NCBI RefSeq assembly: GCF_019049255.1
Contig: NZ_JAGMUJ010000130.1
Span: 380,116-432,699, forward strand
Reading direction: 5' to 3'
DNA: 52,584 bases
Origin: Streptomyces sp. AC558_RSS880
Lineage (GTDB): Bacteria > Actinomycetota > Actinomycetes > Streptomycetales > Streptomycetaceae
The position numbers were made by a program, and so were the translations under genes. The stretch's first letter is position 1. Each line of letters opens with the position of its first letter. This document shows positions 40,842 to 51,145 of this stretch, in pieces. Below the pieces are notes generated by a model. It saw only the letters and a list, made by a program, of their open reading frames with translations. It was not told where the DNA came from and did not search any database.

Positions 40842-41642
40842 TCACGCGTGGTGACCTCCCTCGTGTCCCGCCACCGCCTCCGGCTGCGCCGCGTACGCCA
40901 GGGCACGGCGGTCGATGTGACTCCCCGGCCGGATGGGGGCCCGCACCTCGACCTCGGCGACCACGCCACGGGCCGACGCCACGCGCCACAGCGAGGCGAG
41001 GAGCGTGTCGTCGCCGACGAAGGCCGGTGCGGTGGCCGGGGTTCCGCACGCGCTCCGGTAGCTGATGCGCACCGGCTGTACCGGGACCCGGGCGTCCAGC
41101 GCCGCCTGGAAGACCGCGCGGCGGAAGTGCCCCCGGGCCCGGCCGCACCAGGTGCTGCCCTCCGGGAACGCCGCGACCGCCGCGCCGCCGCGCAGGATCC
41201 CGGCGAGCGCGGCGACCGTGTCCGGCAGGGCGCGCAGCCGGTCACGGTCGATGAACAGCACGCCACCGCGCGCCGCCAGCGCCCCGGCCACGGGCCAGCG
41301 CCGTACCTCGGTCTTGGCCAGCATCCGGGCCGGACGGACCGCCGCGAGCAGCGGCACGTCCAGCCAGGAGATGTGGTTGGCGACGAGCAGCAGTCCGCCC
41401 TCGGGCACGGCGGCCCCGGCGATACGGACCCGGACCCCGGCGGCCCGTACGATCCACCGGCACCACCGGCGCACCGCGCCGGCCGGGACCCGCCGCCCGA
41501 GCGGGAGCAGCGCGATCCCGGCGAGGACCAGCAGGCCCACCGCCGCCAGCCGCAGCACCGCCAGCGGTACGGCCGCCGCGGACGCCGTCGGTTCCACACA
41601 GCCCCGCGGGGTGCAGGGCGCGCTCGGCAGCCAGACGCTCAT
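40842..41642 (-). CDS. OlsA-like lysophospholipid/lyso-ornithine-lipid acyltransferase
   Basis: PlsC-type acyltransferase of 266 residues with a membrane helix near ~25-50 (LAVLRLAAVGLLVLAGIALL). The catalytic NHISWLD (HX4D), FIDRDRLRALPD and FPEGSTWCG are all present. It should add the second acyl chain to a lysolipid at the membrane. Its ATG shares one base with the stop of the GNAT gene (TGATG). A GNAT plus PlsC pair is the olsB-olsA layout of ornithine-lipid synthesis, and S. coelicolor has such a pair in this neighbourhood (from memory). A general phosphatidic-acid role is the alternative. Confidence 0.82.
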   Translation of the reverse strand: MSVWLPSAPCTPRGCVEPTASAAAVPLAVLRLAAVGLLVLAGIALLPLGRRVPAGAVRRWCRWIVRAAGVRVRIAGAAVPEGGLLLVANHISWLDVPLLAAVRPARMLAKTEVRRWPVAGALAARGGVLFIDRDRLRALPDTVAALAGILRGGAAVAAFPEGSTWCGRARGHFRRAVFQAALDARVPVQPVRISYRSACGTPATAPAFVGDDTLLASLWRVASARGVVAEVEVRAPIRPGSHIDRRALAYAAQPEAVAGHEGGHHA

Positions 41643-42412
41643 CAGGCGGGGACGAGGGAGAGGAAGTGCCGCAGGTAGCGGGGGTTGACCCGGTTCATCG
41701 GCAGCAGCACGTAGAGGTCGGCGACACCGAAGTCCACGTCGTGCGCGGGCTCGCCGCAGACCCAGGCGCCGAGCCGGAGGTAGCCGCGCAGCAGGGCCGG
41801 CAGCTCGGAGGACGCGGCGGGTGCCGAGGTGCTCGGCACCCAGGGCAGCAGCGGGCGCACCCGGTACTCCTCGGGTGCGAGGTGCTTGGCCCGCACCCGG
41901 TCCCAGGTGGCGGAGGCGAGCGCGCCGCCGTCGGCCAGCGGGACGGAGCAGCAGCCGGCCAGCCAGGCGTGACCGTGATCGGTCATGTAGCGGGCGATAC
42001 CGGCCCAGATGAGTCCGATGACCGCGCCGTCACGGTGGTCGGGGTGCACACAGGAGCGGCCGACCTCGACGAGTGACGGCCGTATCGCGTCGAGCCCCGA
42101 CAGGTCGAACTCGCCCTCCGCGTACAGCCGCCCGGCGATCCCGGCGCGCTCCGGCGGCAGCAGCCGGTAGGTGCCGACGACCTGGCCGCTGACCTCCTCA
42201 CGCACGAGCAGGTGGTCGCAGTAGGCGTCGAAGGGGTCGACGTCCAGCCCCGGCTGCGGGGTGGCCAGCAGGGCGCCCATCTCCCCCGCGAAGACGTCGT
42301 ACCGCAGCCGCTGGGCGGCACGCACGTCCTCCTCGTCGCGGGCGAGGGTGACGGTGTAGCGGGTGGGGGCGGCGGGCTGCGGGGGGTGGTCGACGGTCAG
42401 TACGCCGGTCAT
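41642..42412 (-). CDS. OlsB-like acyl-ACP:ornithine N-acyltransferase (GNAT fold)
   Basis: A 256-residue protein of the Acetyltransf_5/hemolysin-like GNAT group. AAQRLRYDVFAGEMGALLAT, DPFDAYCDHLLVREEVSGQV, VGTYRLLPPE and VEVGRSCVHPDHRDGAVIGL are the OlsB-type motifs, and LPALLRGYLRLGAWVCGEPA closes the domain. It would attach a 3-hydroxyacyl chain to the alpha-amine of ornithine. The ATG follows AGGAGAGAGCC. Coupling to the PlsC gene supports ornithine-lipid synthesis, a phosphorus-free membrane lipid often made under phosphate limitation; no PHO box is evident upstream. Confidence 0.82.
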   Translation of the reverse strand: MTGVLTVDHPPQPAAPTRYTVTLARDEEDVRAAQRLRYDVFAGEMGALLATPQPGLDVDPFDAYCDHLLVREEVSGQVVGTYRLLPPERAGIAGRLYAEGEFDLSGLDAIRPSLVEVGRSCVHPDHRDGAVIGLIWAGIARYMTDHGHAWLAGCCSVPLADGGALASATWDRVRAKHLAPEEYRVRPLLPWVPSTSAPAASSELPALLRGYLRLGAWVCGEPAHDVDFGVADLYVLLPMNRVNPRYLRHFLSLVPA

Positions 42413-42541
42413 GGCTCTCTCCTGATCACGCGCCGGAGCGGGGGTGGGGACACCCCTGTTCTTCCGACCGGGGTTGGCGTGTACGTGACCGGAGCCGGGA
42501 GTACGGATGTGGAGATGCTGAATGACCGGAGCGGAAAGCGA

Positions 42542-42577
42542 GACGGGGCCGGGAGGAGCACCTCTCCCGGCCCCGTC
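42542..42577. terminator. Hairpin terminator downstream of sdhB
   Basis: GACGGGGCCGGGAG (42542-42555) pairs perfectly with 42564-42577 around an eight-base loop. It lies 133 bases past the sdhB stop and 130 before the olsB-like start, so it probably ends the sdh transcript. Confidence 0.8.
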
Positions 42578-42629
42578 CGTCCGCACCTCCGGCGAACGTT
42601 CGGTGAAGCGCCCCGAAAGGGCGGGGCGT

Positions 42630-42668
42630 GACATGGTGCGACTCCGCCGCGTGGGCGCGACCAGCCAC
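42630..42668 (+). repeat. Intergenic repeat family B, copy 2
   Basis: GACATGGTGCGACTCCGCCG followed by CGTGGGCGCGACC shares the core CTCCGCCGCGTGGGCG with copies at 15621 and 47793. It lies between sdhB and its terminator. Confidence 0.8.
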
Positions 42669-42709
42669 TGACTGCCCGCAGTCCGGCGACGACCGTCAGT
42701 GCGACGGCG

Positions 42710-43455
42710 CTACCGCTTGGAGACCTTCCGCGTCGCCCGCAACCACTCCTTGTTCATACCGGTGATGGAGGTGAGCGGAATGCCCTTCGGGCACGCGGTG
42801 GCGCACTCGCCGGCGAGCGTGCACCCCCCGAACCCCTCCTCGTCCATCTGCGCCACCATGTCCAGCACCCGCGTCTCCCGCTCGGGCGCCCCCTGCGGCA
42901 GCACGTTCAAGTGGTTGATCTTCGCGGAGGTGAAGAGCATCGCCGCGCCGTTGGGGCAGGCCGCGACGCACGCCCCGCAGCCGATGCACTCCGCGTGCTC
43001 GAAGGCGAGGTCCGCGTCCGGCTTCGGCACGGGCGTCGCATGGGCCTCGGGAGCGGAGCCGGTCGGCGCGGTGATGTAGCCGCCGGCCTGGATGATCCGG
43101 TCGAAGGCGGACCGGTCGACCACCAGGTCCTTCACGACCGGGAAGGCGGATGCCCGCCACGGCTCGACGTCGATGGTGTCGCCGTCCTTGAAGGACCGCA
43201 TGTGCAGCTGGCAGGTGGTGGTGCGCTCGGGCCCGTGGGCGTCGCCGTTGATGACGAGCGAGCAGGCGCCGCAGATGCCCTCGCGGCAGTCGTGGTCGAA
43301 GGCGACCGGGTCCTCGCCCTTGAGGATGAGCTCCTCGTTGAGGGTGTCGAGCATCTCCAGGAAGGACATGTCGGGTGAGATGCCGTCCACCTCGTACGTG
43401 GACATGGCGCCGTCGGCGCCGGCGTTCTTCTGCCGCCAGACGCGCAGGTTGAGCT

Positions 43456-43459
<4 letters not shown>
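42710..43459 (-). CDS. sdhB: Succinate dehydrogenase/fumarate reductase iron-sulfur subunit
   Basis: A 249-residue electron-transfer subunit. The [2Fe-2S] cluster is CREGICGACSLVINGD plus Cys in TTTCQLHM. The [4Fe-4S] and [3Fe-4S] clusters use CIGCGACVAACP and CTLAGECATACPKGIPL. DSFLEMLDTLNEEL-type N-terminus and the extended form (249 residues) fit the class with one membrane subunit. Its ATG overlaps the sdhA stop (ATGA). Last gene of the sdhC-A-B operon. Confidence 0.95.
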
Positions 43460-45405
<1,946 letters not shown>

Positions 45406-45407
45406 GG

Positions 45408-46115
45408 TCAGCTCACCACTCCGGTCATGACGCCCACGGGGACGGCGAGGAAGCCGGCCGTGAGCAGCAGTGCGAGGGCATTGGCGGTGGTCTTGAGGGC
45501 GCGGTCGCGGGTGCGGCCGCCGGCGCCGAGGGTCTGGGCGGCGCTCCAGAAGCCGTGCCGGATGTGCAGGCCGACGGCGAGCATCGCGACGATGTAGATG
45601 ACGTTGCCGTACCAGGTGGAGAAGGTGTCCACGACGTTCTGGTAGGGCTTGCCCGTCTCGAAGCCGCCGGAGTGCACGGTGCCGGTGGTCAGGTCGAGGA
45701 GGTGCCAGACGATGAACAGGGCGAGGATGACGCCGCCCCAGCGCATGGTGCGCGTGGCGTAGCTCGCCCGCGCCTTCCTGTGCACGTACTTGCTGGGGCG
45801 CGCCTTGATGTCGCGGCGGCTGAGCTGGTAGGCGGAGACGGCGTGGGCGGTCACGGCGACGACGAGGACGACACGGACGAGCCACAGCGTCCACTCGTAG
45901 TGCATGAACGGTTCGCCGACCGTGCGCAGCCAGTGGGCGTAGTGGTTGAACTCGCCGGCCCCGAAGAAGATCTTCAGGTTCCCGATCATGTGGGCGACCA
46001 GGTACAGCAGCATGATCAGGCCGCTGACCGCCATCACTGTCTTCTTGCCGACGGTCGAGTCCCACACGGTGCGTGCCATGGACGGCCGTCGGTCCGTCCG
46101 CGTTGCCAGAGCCAT
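45408..46115 (-). CDS. sdhC: Succinate dehydrogenase cytochrome b membrane subunit
   Basis: A 235-residue membrane anchor with five hydrophobic helices (TVMAVSGLIMLLYLVAHMIG; WLVRVVLVVAVTAHAVSAY; VILALFIVWHLLDLTTGTV; NVIYIVAMLAVGLHIRHGFW; ALALLLTAGFLAVPVGVM). His residues in helices 1, 2, 3 and 4 fit two b haems, so this is the single-subunit di-haem (type B) class. First gene of the operon. TAGCGT lies eight bases before the ATG and no ribosome site is clear, consistent with a leaderless mRNA. Confidence 0.93.
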   Translation of the reverse strand: MALATRTDRRPSMARTVWDSTVGKKTVMAVSGLIMLLYLVAHMIGNLKIFFGAGEFNHYAHWLRTVGEPFMHYEWTLWLVRVVLVVAVTAHAVSAYQLSRRDIKARPSKYVHRKARASYATRTMRWGGVILALFIVWHLLDLTTGTVHSGGFETGKPYQNVVDTFSTWYGNVIYIVAMLAVGLHIRHGFWSAAQTLGAGGRTRDRALKTTANALALLLTAGFLAVPVGVMTGVVS

Positions 46116-46175
46116 GTCACCAGACGCTAGGGCCGGAAGGCCCCATCGGTCCAAGACATGGTCCGGCTCGTTTCG

Positions 46176-46190
46176 ATAGGGAGAGCCTAT
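46176..46190. promoter_or_regulatory. LysR-type regulator box between sdhC and lysR
   Basis: ATAGG-GAGAG-CCTAT is a perfect inverted repeat and contains the T-N11-A motif. If sdhC is leaderless, the box is centred near -68 of its transcript, the usual LysR activation position. It also overlaps TATGCT (46188-46193), the likely -10 of the lysR gene, which suits self-repression. Confidence 0.75.
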
Positions 46191-46199
46191 GCTGAGTGC

Positions 46200-47084
46200 A
46201 TGCAGTTCCAGCAGCTCCAGTACTTCGTGGCCGTCGCCGAGACCCGGCACTTCACCCGGGCCGCGGAGTCGGTCCACGTCGCGCAGCCGTCGCTGTCGCA
46301 GCAGATCAAGGCGCTGGAGCGGGAGCTGGGGGCGGACCTGTTCCGGCGGGCGCGCGGGAACATCACGCTGACCGACGCGGGTGAGGCGCTGCTGCCGCTG
46401 GCCCGGCGGATCCTCGCCGACGCGGACACCGCCCGGCACGAGGTGCAGGAGGTGGCGCAGCTGCGCAGCGGGCGGGTGCGGCTGGGCGCGACGCCGAGCC
46501 TGTGCACCGGACTGCTGCCGGACGTGCTGCGCGCCTTCCACGACCGCTACCCGGGCGTCCGGCTGCTGGTCGAGGAGGGCGGCTCCCACGACCTGGTGCG
46601 GGAGCTGGCCCGCGGCGCCCTCGACCTGGCCCTGGTGGTCCTGCCGCTGCCGACCCCCTCCCCCGCGCTCACCACGGTGGAGCTGCTGCGCGAGGACCTG
46701 GTGGTCGTCTCCTCCCCGGACGCCCCGCGGCCGGGACGGGGCCGGCGCGCCGTGCGCATCGCCGACCTGGAGGGCGAACGCCTGGTGATGTTCCGGCACG
46801 GCTACGACCTGCGCGAGCTGACCGTGGCGGCGTGCCGGGCGGAGGGCTTCGAGCCCGGATTCGCGGTGGAGGGCGGCGAGATGGACGCGGTACTGGGCTT
46901 CGTACGGGCGGGGCTGGGAGTGGCGGTGGTGCCGCGGATGGTGGCCGCCCGCTCCGGCCACGGACTGCGCGTCACCCCGCTGGCCCGTCCGGGCCTGCAC
47001 CGCACCATCGCCCTGGCCCACCGCAGCGACGTGGCCCCGCCCCGCGCGGCCCGCGAGCTGCAGCGGATGCTGCTGGAGCGCTGA
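46200..47084 (+). CDS. LysR-family regulator divergent from sdhCAB
   Basis: A 294-residue LysR-type protein. Helix-turn-helix at ~1-60 (FVAVAETRHFTRAAESVHVA, PSLSQQIKALERELG); the effector domain (~88-290) has GRVRLGATPSLCTGLLPDVL and FVRAGLGVAVVPRMVAA. ATG is six bases from TATGCT, with no ribosome site, suggesting leaderless mRNA. Divergent placement and the box at 46176 make it the likely activator of succinate dehydrogenase and its own repressor. The co-inducer could be a C4-dicarboxylate, by analogy only. Confidence 0.9.
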   Translation: MQFQQLQYFVAVAETRHFTRAAESVHVAQPSLSQQIKALERELGADLFRRARGNITLTDAGEALLPLARRILADADTARHEVQEVAQLRSGRVRLGATPSLCTGLLPDVLRAFHDRYPGVRLLVEEGGSHDLVRELARGALDLALVVLPLPTPSPALTTVELLREDLVVVSSPDAPRPGRGRRAVRIADLEGERLVMFRHGYDLRELTVAACRAEGFEPGFAVEGGEMDAVLGFVRAGLGVAVVPRMVAARSGHGLRVTPLARPGLHRTIALAHRSDVAPPRAARELQRMLLER

Positions 47085-47153
47085 GCTAGCCGCATTCGGG
47101 CGCCGCAACGGGGCTCGGGCACGGCACGGGCTCAGACAACGGCACCGGGCTCG

Positions 47154-47179
47154 GGCGCGCGGGCTCGAGCCCGCGCGCC
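47154..47179. terminator. 26-base perfect palindrome after lysR
   Basis: GGCGCGCGGGCTC is followed directly by its complement, giving a 13-bp stem with XhoI-like centre CTCGAG. It lies 70 bases after the lysR stop. Surrounding DNA (47090-47200) is a run of GGGCTCGGGC-type degenerate repeats. Confidence 0.7.
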
Positions 47180-47348
47180 TAGGTGCGGGCCCGGGTGCGG
47201 GCCGGGCTCAGGAGAGCACGGCCGGCCTGAGCACCGTCTCGCACCACTGGCGGAAGCCTGTGGGCGCGGTCCCGGGCGTGCTGGGTTCGGCGACCGCGGC
47301 ACTGGTGCGCGCGGCGACGGCGGTGGCCGAGGCCGCCCGCACCGAAAC

Positions 47349-47735
47349 CTAGGGGGTGTCCGGCGGCACCGGAGTGCCCTGGTGGTGGTACAGGCGCCAG
47401 CCGGACTCCTCGTCACGCCTGCGCCACAGGGAGCTGCGGCGGGCCCGCCGACCGTCGAAGCGGGTCTCGTACGTGAGGTGGACCACGCCGGGTGCGAGGA
47501 GGACGCCGGTGATCTCCGACGGTTCGTACACCGGGCCGCCCGCCGAGCCACCCGGGTGCTCGTGCAGTTCGGTGAGCATCTCCTCGTACGTGTAGCGCCG
47601 GCCCGAGGCGCCGACCTCGGTGAACTCGGGGTCCAGCAGACGCACGACCTCGGCGCGCGAAGAGCGTACGGCCGGGTCCAGGAGCCGCAGCTCACCCTCG
47701 ATCGCAGCGCTCACCGAGTCTGCTTCCTGGACCAT
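47349..47735 (-). CDS. DUF4440 (NTF2-like/SnoaL-fold) protein
   Basis: A 128-residue protein of the nuclear-transport-factor-2-like fold. AIEGELRLLDPAVRSSRAEV, LLDPEFTEVGASGRRYTYEE, VHLTYETRFDGRRARRSSLW and GWRLYHHQGTP follow the DUF4440 consensus. Many members are small cytosolic enzymes or binding proteins; no catalytic residues can be assigned. The ATG follows AAGGAG at nine bases. Its stop codon shares CTAG with the end of a non-coding plus-strand frame. A family B repeat lies upstream. Confidence 0.85.
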   Translation of the reverse strand: MVQEADSVSAAIEGELRLLDPAVRSSRAEVVRLLDPEFTEVGASGRRYTYEEMLTELHEHPGGSAGGPVYEPSEITGVLLAPGVVHLTYETRFDGRRARRSSLWRRRDEESGWRLYHHQGTPVPPDTP

Positions 47736-47792
47736 TCCCACCTGCTCCTTGTCCGTGCGTGAGCGATATGCCCCTCGAGGGCGCGGGGCCGG

Positions 47793-47824
47793 CACATGTG
47801 CGGCTCCGCCGCGTGGGCGCGGCC
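47793..47824 (+). repeat. Intergenic repeat family B, copy 3
   Basis: CACATGTGCGGCTCCGCCGC followed by GTGGGCGCGGCC. It shares the core with 15621 and 42630. It lies between the rmdA-like 3' end and the DUF4440 start. Confidence 0.8.
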
Positions 47825-47872
47825 GGCCCGCAGCCGCCGTGCGACCCGCACCCCCGAGCCGCCGGGCGCGGC

Positions 47873-50014
47873 TCAGCCCGTCGCGTCCACCAGCGCCAGC
47901 TCGTGCAGCCGCTCCGGCGGGCCCGGGCGGGCGTAGTACCAGCCCTGGGCCGTGTCGCAGCCGAGGACACGGAGCTGTTCGGCCTGGGCCCCCGTCTCCA
48001 CGCCCTCCACCGTGACGGCGAGGTCGAGGCTGTGCGCCAGGGAGACGATCCCCTCGACGATCTTCAGGTCGACGGGGTCGGCCGGGAACTGCTGCATGCT
48101 CTGGGTGAAGGAGCGGTCCAGCTTCAGGACGCTCACCGGGAGCCGGCGCAGGTTGGCCAGGTTGGAGTAGCCGGTGCCGAAGTCGTCCAGGGCGATGTCG
48201 ACGCCCATCTCCGCCAGCCGGCGCAGCGGCTTCAGCAGGTCGTCGTCCGCGCCGATCAGCGCCGACTCGGTCACCTCCAGACACAGGGCGTCGGGGGCCA
48301 CGCCGGTGCGCTCCAGGATGTCCACCGTGTCCTGGACCAGCCCGGGATGCGTGAGCTGGCAGGGCGACAGGTTCACGTTGATGCGCAGCGGACCGAGCGC
48401 CTCACCCCCGTGCCGGTCCCGCCACTCACGGGCCTGACGCACCGACTGCTCCAGCACCCAGCGGCCCAGCGGAACGATCAGCCCGGTGTGCTCGGCGAGC
48501 GGGATGAACCGGTCCGGGGACAGCACCCCGTGCTGCGGGTGCAGCCAGCGCACCAGTGCCTCGGCGCCCCGCACACTGCCGTCGCCGAGATGCACCAGCG
48601 GCTGGTACTCGATGAAGAACTCGCCCCGGTCCAGGGCCGTCGGCAGCGCCGTGGTGAGCCCGTGCCGGGTGATGGCGCGGGCGTCGGCCTCCGGGTCGGC
48701 GAGCTCGAACCGGTTGCCGCCCGCCGACTTGGCCCGGTACATGGTGATGTCGGCGCTGCGCAGCACCTCCGCCGCGCTGCGCTCCCCGGCCGGTCCCTCG
48801 ACGATGCCGATGCTGCCGCGCACGGTCAGTTCCCGGCCGTCCACGCTGATCGGGGCGAGCAGGGCGTTCATGATGCGGGCGGCGAGCTCGTCGACGGTCC
48901 GCTCGGTGTCGGGGCCGGTGGTCAGTGCCACGAACTCGTCGCCGCCGAGCCGGGCCACCATCTCGCCGGACGCGGTGGCGCAGGCCTGCAGCCGGTCGGC
49001 GACCTCGACGAGCAGCCGGTCGCCGGCCGCGTGCCCGAGGCTGTCGTTGACGGTCTTGAAGCCGTCCAGGTCGAGGTAGCACAGCCCGAACCGCTGGCCC
49101 CCGCCGGCGCCGAGCGCCTTCTCCAGCCGCTCGAAGAAGAACGCCCGGTTGGGCAGCCCGGTCAGCGCGTCGTGGGTGGCCTCGTACCGCAGCCGGAGGT
49201 TGAGCAGCCGCCGCTCGGTGGTGTCCTCCATGAGGGCGAGCTGGTACTGCGGGTCGCCGTCGGCGTCGCGCAGCAGGGACACCGTCAGATTGGTCCACAG
49301 GACCGTTCCGTCCGGGCGGTAGAACGCCTTTTCGAGGTGGTAGTGCTCGCGCTCGCCGCGCACCAGCTCGTCGTAGAGCCGCCACGTCTGCGGGGCGTCG
49401 TCGGGGTGGACCCACTCCTTGACCTTGCGGCCGCGCAAGGCATGTTCGGACAGGCCGAACATGCGCCGCAGCGCGCCGTTGACCTGCAGGACGTTGCCCT
49501 CCAGGTCGGCGATGCCGATCCCTATGGCCGCGCCCTCGAACACCGCGCGGAACCGGGCCTCGGTGGCGTGCAGCGCCTGCGCCACCACGCCCTGGGCCTC
49601 CAGCGCGGCCCGCGCGACGGCCTCCTGCTCGGCCAGCGTCCGCTCGCGCAGCGCCTGCGCGAACCCGGCGGCCATGGCGTGCTGGAGCCTCGCGGAGCGT
49701 GCCCGCAGATCCTCCCGGTCGCCGTCCTCGCCGCAGTACAGGACGAGATAGGCGTCCACGCAGTCCAGGGTCCGGCTGAGCGCCTCCGGGTCGGTGCAGT
49801 GCGCCTCCACCAGCGCGGCCCCGGCCGTCCGGCCCGCGTCCGCGTCGAACGACCGGGCCCGCAGCGCCTCGCTCAGCAGCCGGGCCAGCGGCAGCAGCCG
49901 CTCCTCGAACTCCGGGCGGGTCGCCGACGTCGAGGTCACCGGGAAGACCGCCCGGCTCCAGATCGTCGCGAACCGGCGCAGTCTGTCCTCCGGCCCGTCC
50001 GGCTCCGCGCTCAC
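47873..50014 (-). CDS. rmdA: PAS-GGDEF-EAL cyclic-di-GMP enzyme (RmdA-like)
   Basis: A 713-residue cytosolic regulator of c-di-GMP. Residues ~150-275 form a PAS domain (ATEARFRAVFEGAAIGIGIA). The GGDEF domain (~280-440) has an intact GGDEF at 357-361. The EAL domain (~455-705) has EAL at 485-487 and DDFGTGYSN at 610-618, so both activities could be present. The N-terminal ~140 residues are helical and specific to this group. From memory the S. coelicolor orthologue is RmdA (SCO0928), a c-di-GMP phosphodiesterase with effects on development. GTG start overlaps the methyltransferase stop (GTGA). Confidence 0.92.
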   Translation of the reverse strand: MSAEPDGPEDRLRRFATIWSRAVFPVTSTSATRPEFEERLLPLARLLSEALRARSFDADAGRTAGAALVEAHCTDPEALSRTLDCVDAYLVLYCGEDGDREDLRARSARLQHAMAAGFAQALRERTLAEQEAVARAALEAQGVVAQALHATEARFRAVFEGAAIGIGIADLEGNVLQVNGALRRMFGLSEHALRGRKVKEWVHPDDAPQTWRLYDELVRGEREHYHLEKAFYRPDGTVLWTNLTVSLLRDADGDPQYQLALMEDTTERRLLNLRLRYEATHDALTGLPNRAFFFERLEKALGAGGGQRFGLCYLDLDGFKTVNDSLGHAAGDRLLVEVADRLQACATASGEMVARLGGDEFVALTTGPDTERTVDELAARIMNALLAPISVDGRELTVRGSIGIVEGPAGERSAAEVLRSADITMYRAKSAGGNRFELADPEADARAITRHGLTTALPTALDRGEFFIEYQPLVHLGDGSVRGAEALVRWLHPQHGVLSPDRFIPLAEHTGLIVPLGRWVLEQSVRQAREWRDRHGGEALGPLRINVNLSPCQLTHPGLVQDTVDILERTGVAPDALCLEVTESALIGADDDLLKPLRRLAEMGVDIALDDFGTGYSNLANLRRLPVSVLKLDRSFTQSMQQFPADPVDLKIVEGIVSLAHSLDLAVTVEGVETGAQAEQLRVLGCDTAQGWYYARPGPPERLHELALVDATG

Positions 50015-50823
50015 GCCGTACGCCCCACGCCCGCGAAACCGGAGAACGCGTAGGGATCCTCGTCCTCCGGTGCGGTGTCCGGCCGCCACTGCGGCATCGG
50101 CACCAGTCCGGGTTCCACCATGTCGTACCCCTCGAAGAACCGCGCGATCTCCTCGCGCGTGCGCATGATCAGCGGGTTGCGAATGTCCTGGTACACGTCC
50201 ACCGCCCCCTCGGCCCGCTCCGCCGGCAGCGGGATTCCCTCGTACGAGGCATGGGTGAGCACCAGCATGCTGCCGGGCGCGAGGGCCTGGCGCAGTTCGG
50301 CCACCGCCGCATACGGGTCGTCCGCGTCTTCCACGAAGTGCAGTATGGCAACGAGAAGCAGCGCCACTGGCCGATTCAGGTCGATCAACCGCAGCACTTC
50401 GGGACTGTCGATGATCTCCCGCGGCTTGCGGAGGTCCGCGGCGACGACGTCCGCGCCGTCGTTGCCCTCCAGAACGGCCTGGCTGTGCGCCACGGCCACC
50501 GGGTCGTGGTCGACGTACATCACCCGTGCGTCCGGTACGGCCGCCTGCGCCACCTCGTGGACGTTGCCGAACGTCGGGATGCCGGAACCGATGTCCAGGA
50601 ACTGGGTGATGCCCTCACCGGCCGCGAAACGCACCGCCCGCCGCATGAAGGCACGGTTCGCCTGCATGATCTTGGGCAGGCCCGGCATGAACTCCATGGC
50701 CCTGCGGGCCGCTTCCCGGTCGACCTCGAAGTTGTGCGAACCGCCCAGGTAGTAGTCGTACATCCGGGAGATGCTGGGCACCGAGATGTCGATGCTCCGA
50801 GGGGCCCAGGCGGGACGCTCCAT
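50011..50823 (-). CDS. DUF574 SAM-dependent methyltransferase
   Basis: A 270-residue member of the actinomycete-specific S-adenosyl methyltransferase family (PF04672/DUF574). SMARINIYDYYLGG-type start appears as ISRMYDYYLGGSHNFEVDRE. The SAM site is QFLDIGSGIPTFGNVHEVAQ, with DARVMYVDHDPVAVAHSQAV and VALLLVAILHFVEDADDPYA. The ATG after GGAGAGCTAC was chosen over a TTG 12 bases upstream. Substrates of this abundant family are mostly unknown. Translational coupling to the c-di-GMP enzyme is notable. Confidence 0.92.
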   Translation of the reverse strand: MERPAWAPRSIDISVPSISRMYDYYLGGSHNFEVDREAARRAMEFMPGLPKIMQANRAFMRRAVRFAAGEGITQFLDIGSGIPTFGNVHEVAQAAVPDARVMYVDHDPVAVAHSQAVLEGNDGADVVAADLRKPREIIDSPEVLRLIDLNRPVALLLVAILHFVEDADDPYAAVAELRQALAPGSMLVLTHASYEGIPLPAERAEGAVDVYQDIRNPLIMRTREEIARFFEGYDMVEPGLVPMPQWRPDTAPEDEDPYAFSGFAGVGRTA

Positions 50824-51145
50824 GTAGCTCTCCAAGACGTAGACGATCCGGTGTTCGAGCAGAGGCTACTGATCGCCCGCCAAAGGAGCGACCCCAAACG
50901 GAAATTGACCGTCCGTTCCCGGTCACTGCCAGTGGCACGTGCCTATTCGGCCACCGCGAAAGCGTGACGACATGCGGCCGTGACATTCCGGAGAGTTCCG
51001 GCACGCCGAGAGGTACGCGGAGAAGGGCTCCGATAATTCCACGGGTACCGGTGAATCACGGCAAAACGGTCCGCCCCTCCGCAGGCTGCGAAGGGGCGGA
51101 CACGCGGTCGGCGGCGTCCGGAGCGGACGACACCCTGGGAGGTTG
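50824..51145. other. 322-base intergenic region with terminator and palindromes
   Basis: Moving leftward it contains the hairpin at 51069-51101, then ~125 bases with nothing clear. Overlapping palindromes TGCCAGTGGCA (50927-50937) and GGCACGTGCC (50934-50943) lie ~105 bases before the methyltransferase start and may bind a regulator. No gene is visible. Confidence 0.5.
51069..51101. terminator. Terminator of the repeat-lipoprotein gene
   Basis: GTCCGCCCCT (51069-51078) pairs with AGGGGCGGAC (51092-51101), and CGC/GCG pairs inside it. It lies 45 bases past the TAA stop at 51146. Confidence 0.75.

Larger units (their letters stand above)
42413..42709. other. 297-base region between sdhB and the olsB-like gene
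   Basis: It holds the terminator at 42542-42577 and repeat B at 42630-42668. The promoter of the ols-like pair should lie in 42413-42540, but no clear -10/-35 pair is visible. Confidence 0.5.

Noticed and set aside
47227..47352. Open plus-strand frame ending at TAG 47350-47352 (LSTVSHHWRKPVGAVP...)
   Set aside because: Open for at least 42 codons with protein-like composition, but no ATG/GTG start with a ribosome site; perhaps a gene remnant, too weak to annotate.
47759..50053. 764-codon plus-strand frame opposite the GGDEF-EAL gene
   Set aside because: Antisense shadow; no start signal and no recognisable domain.
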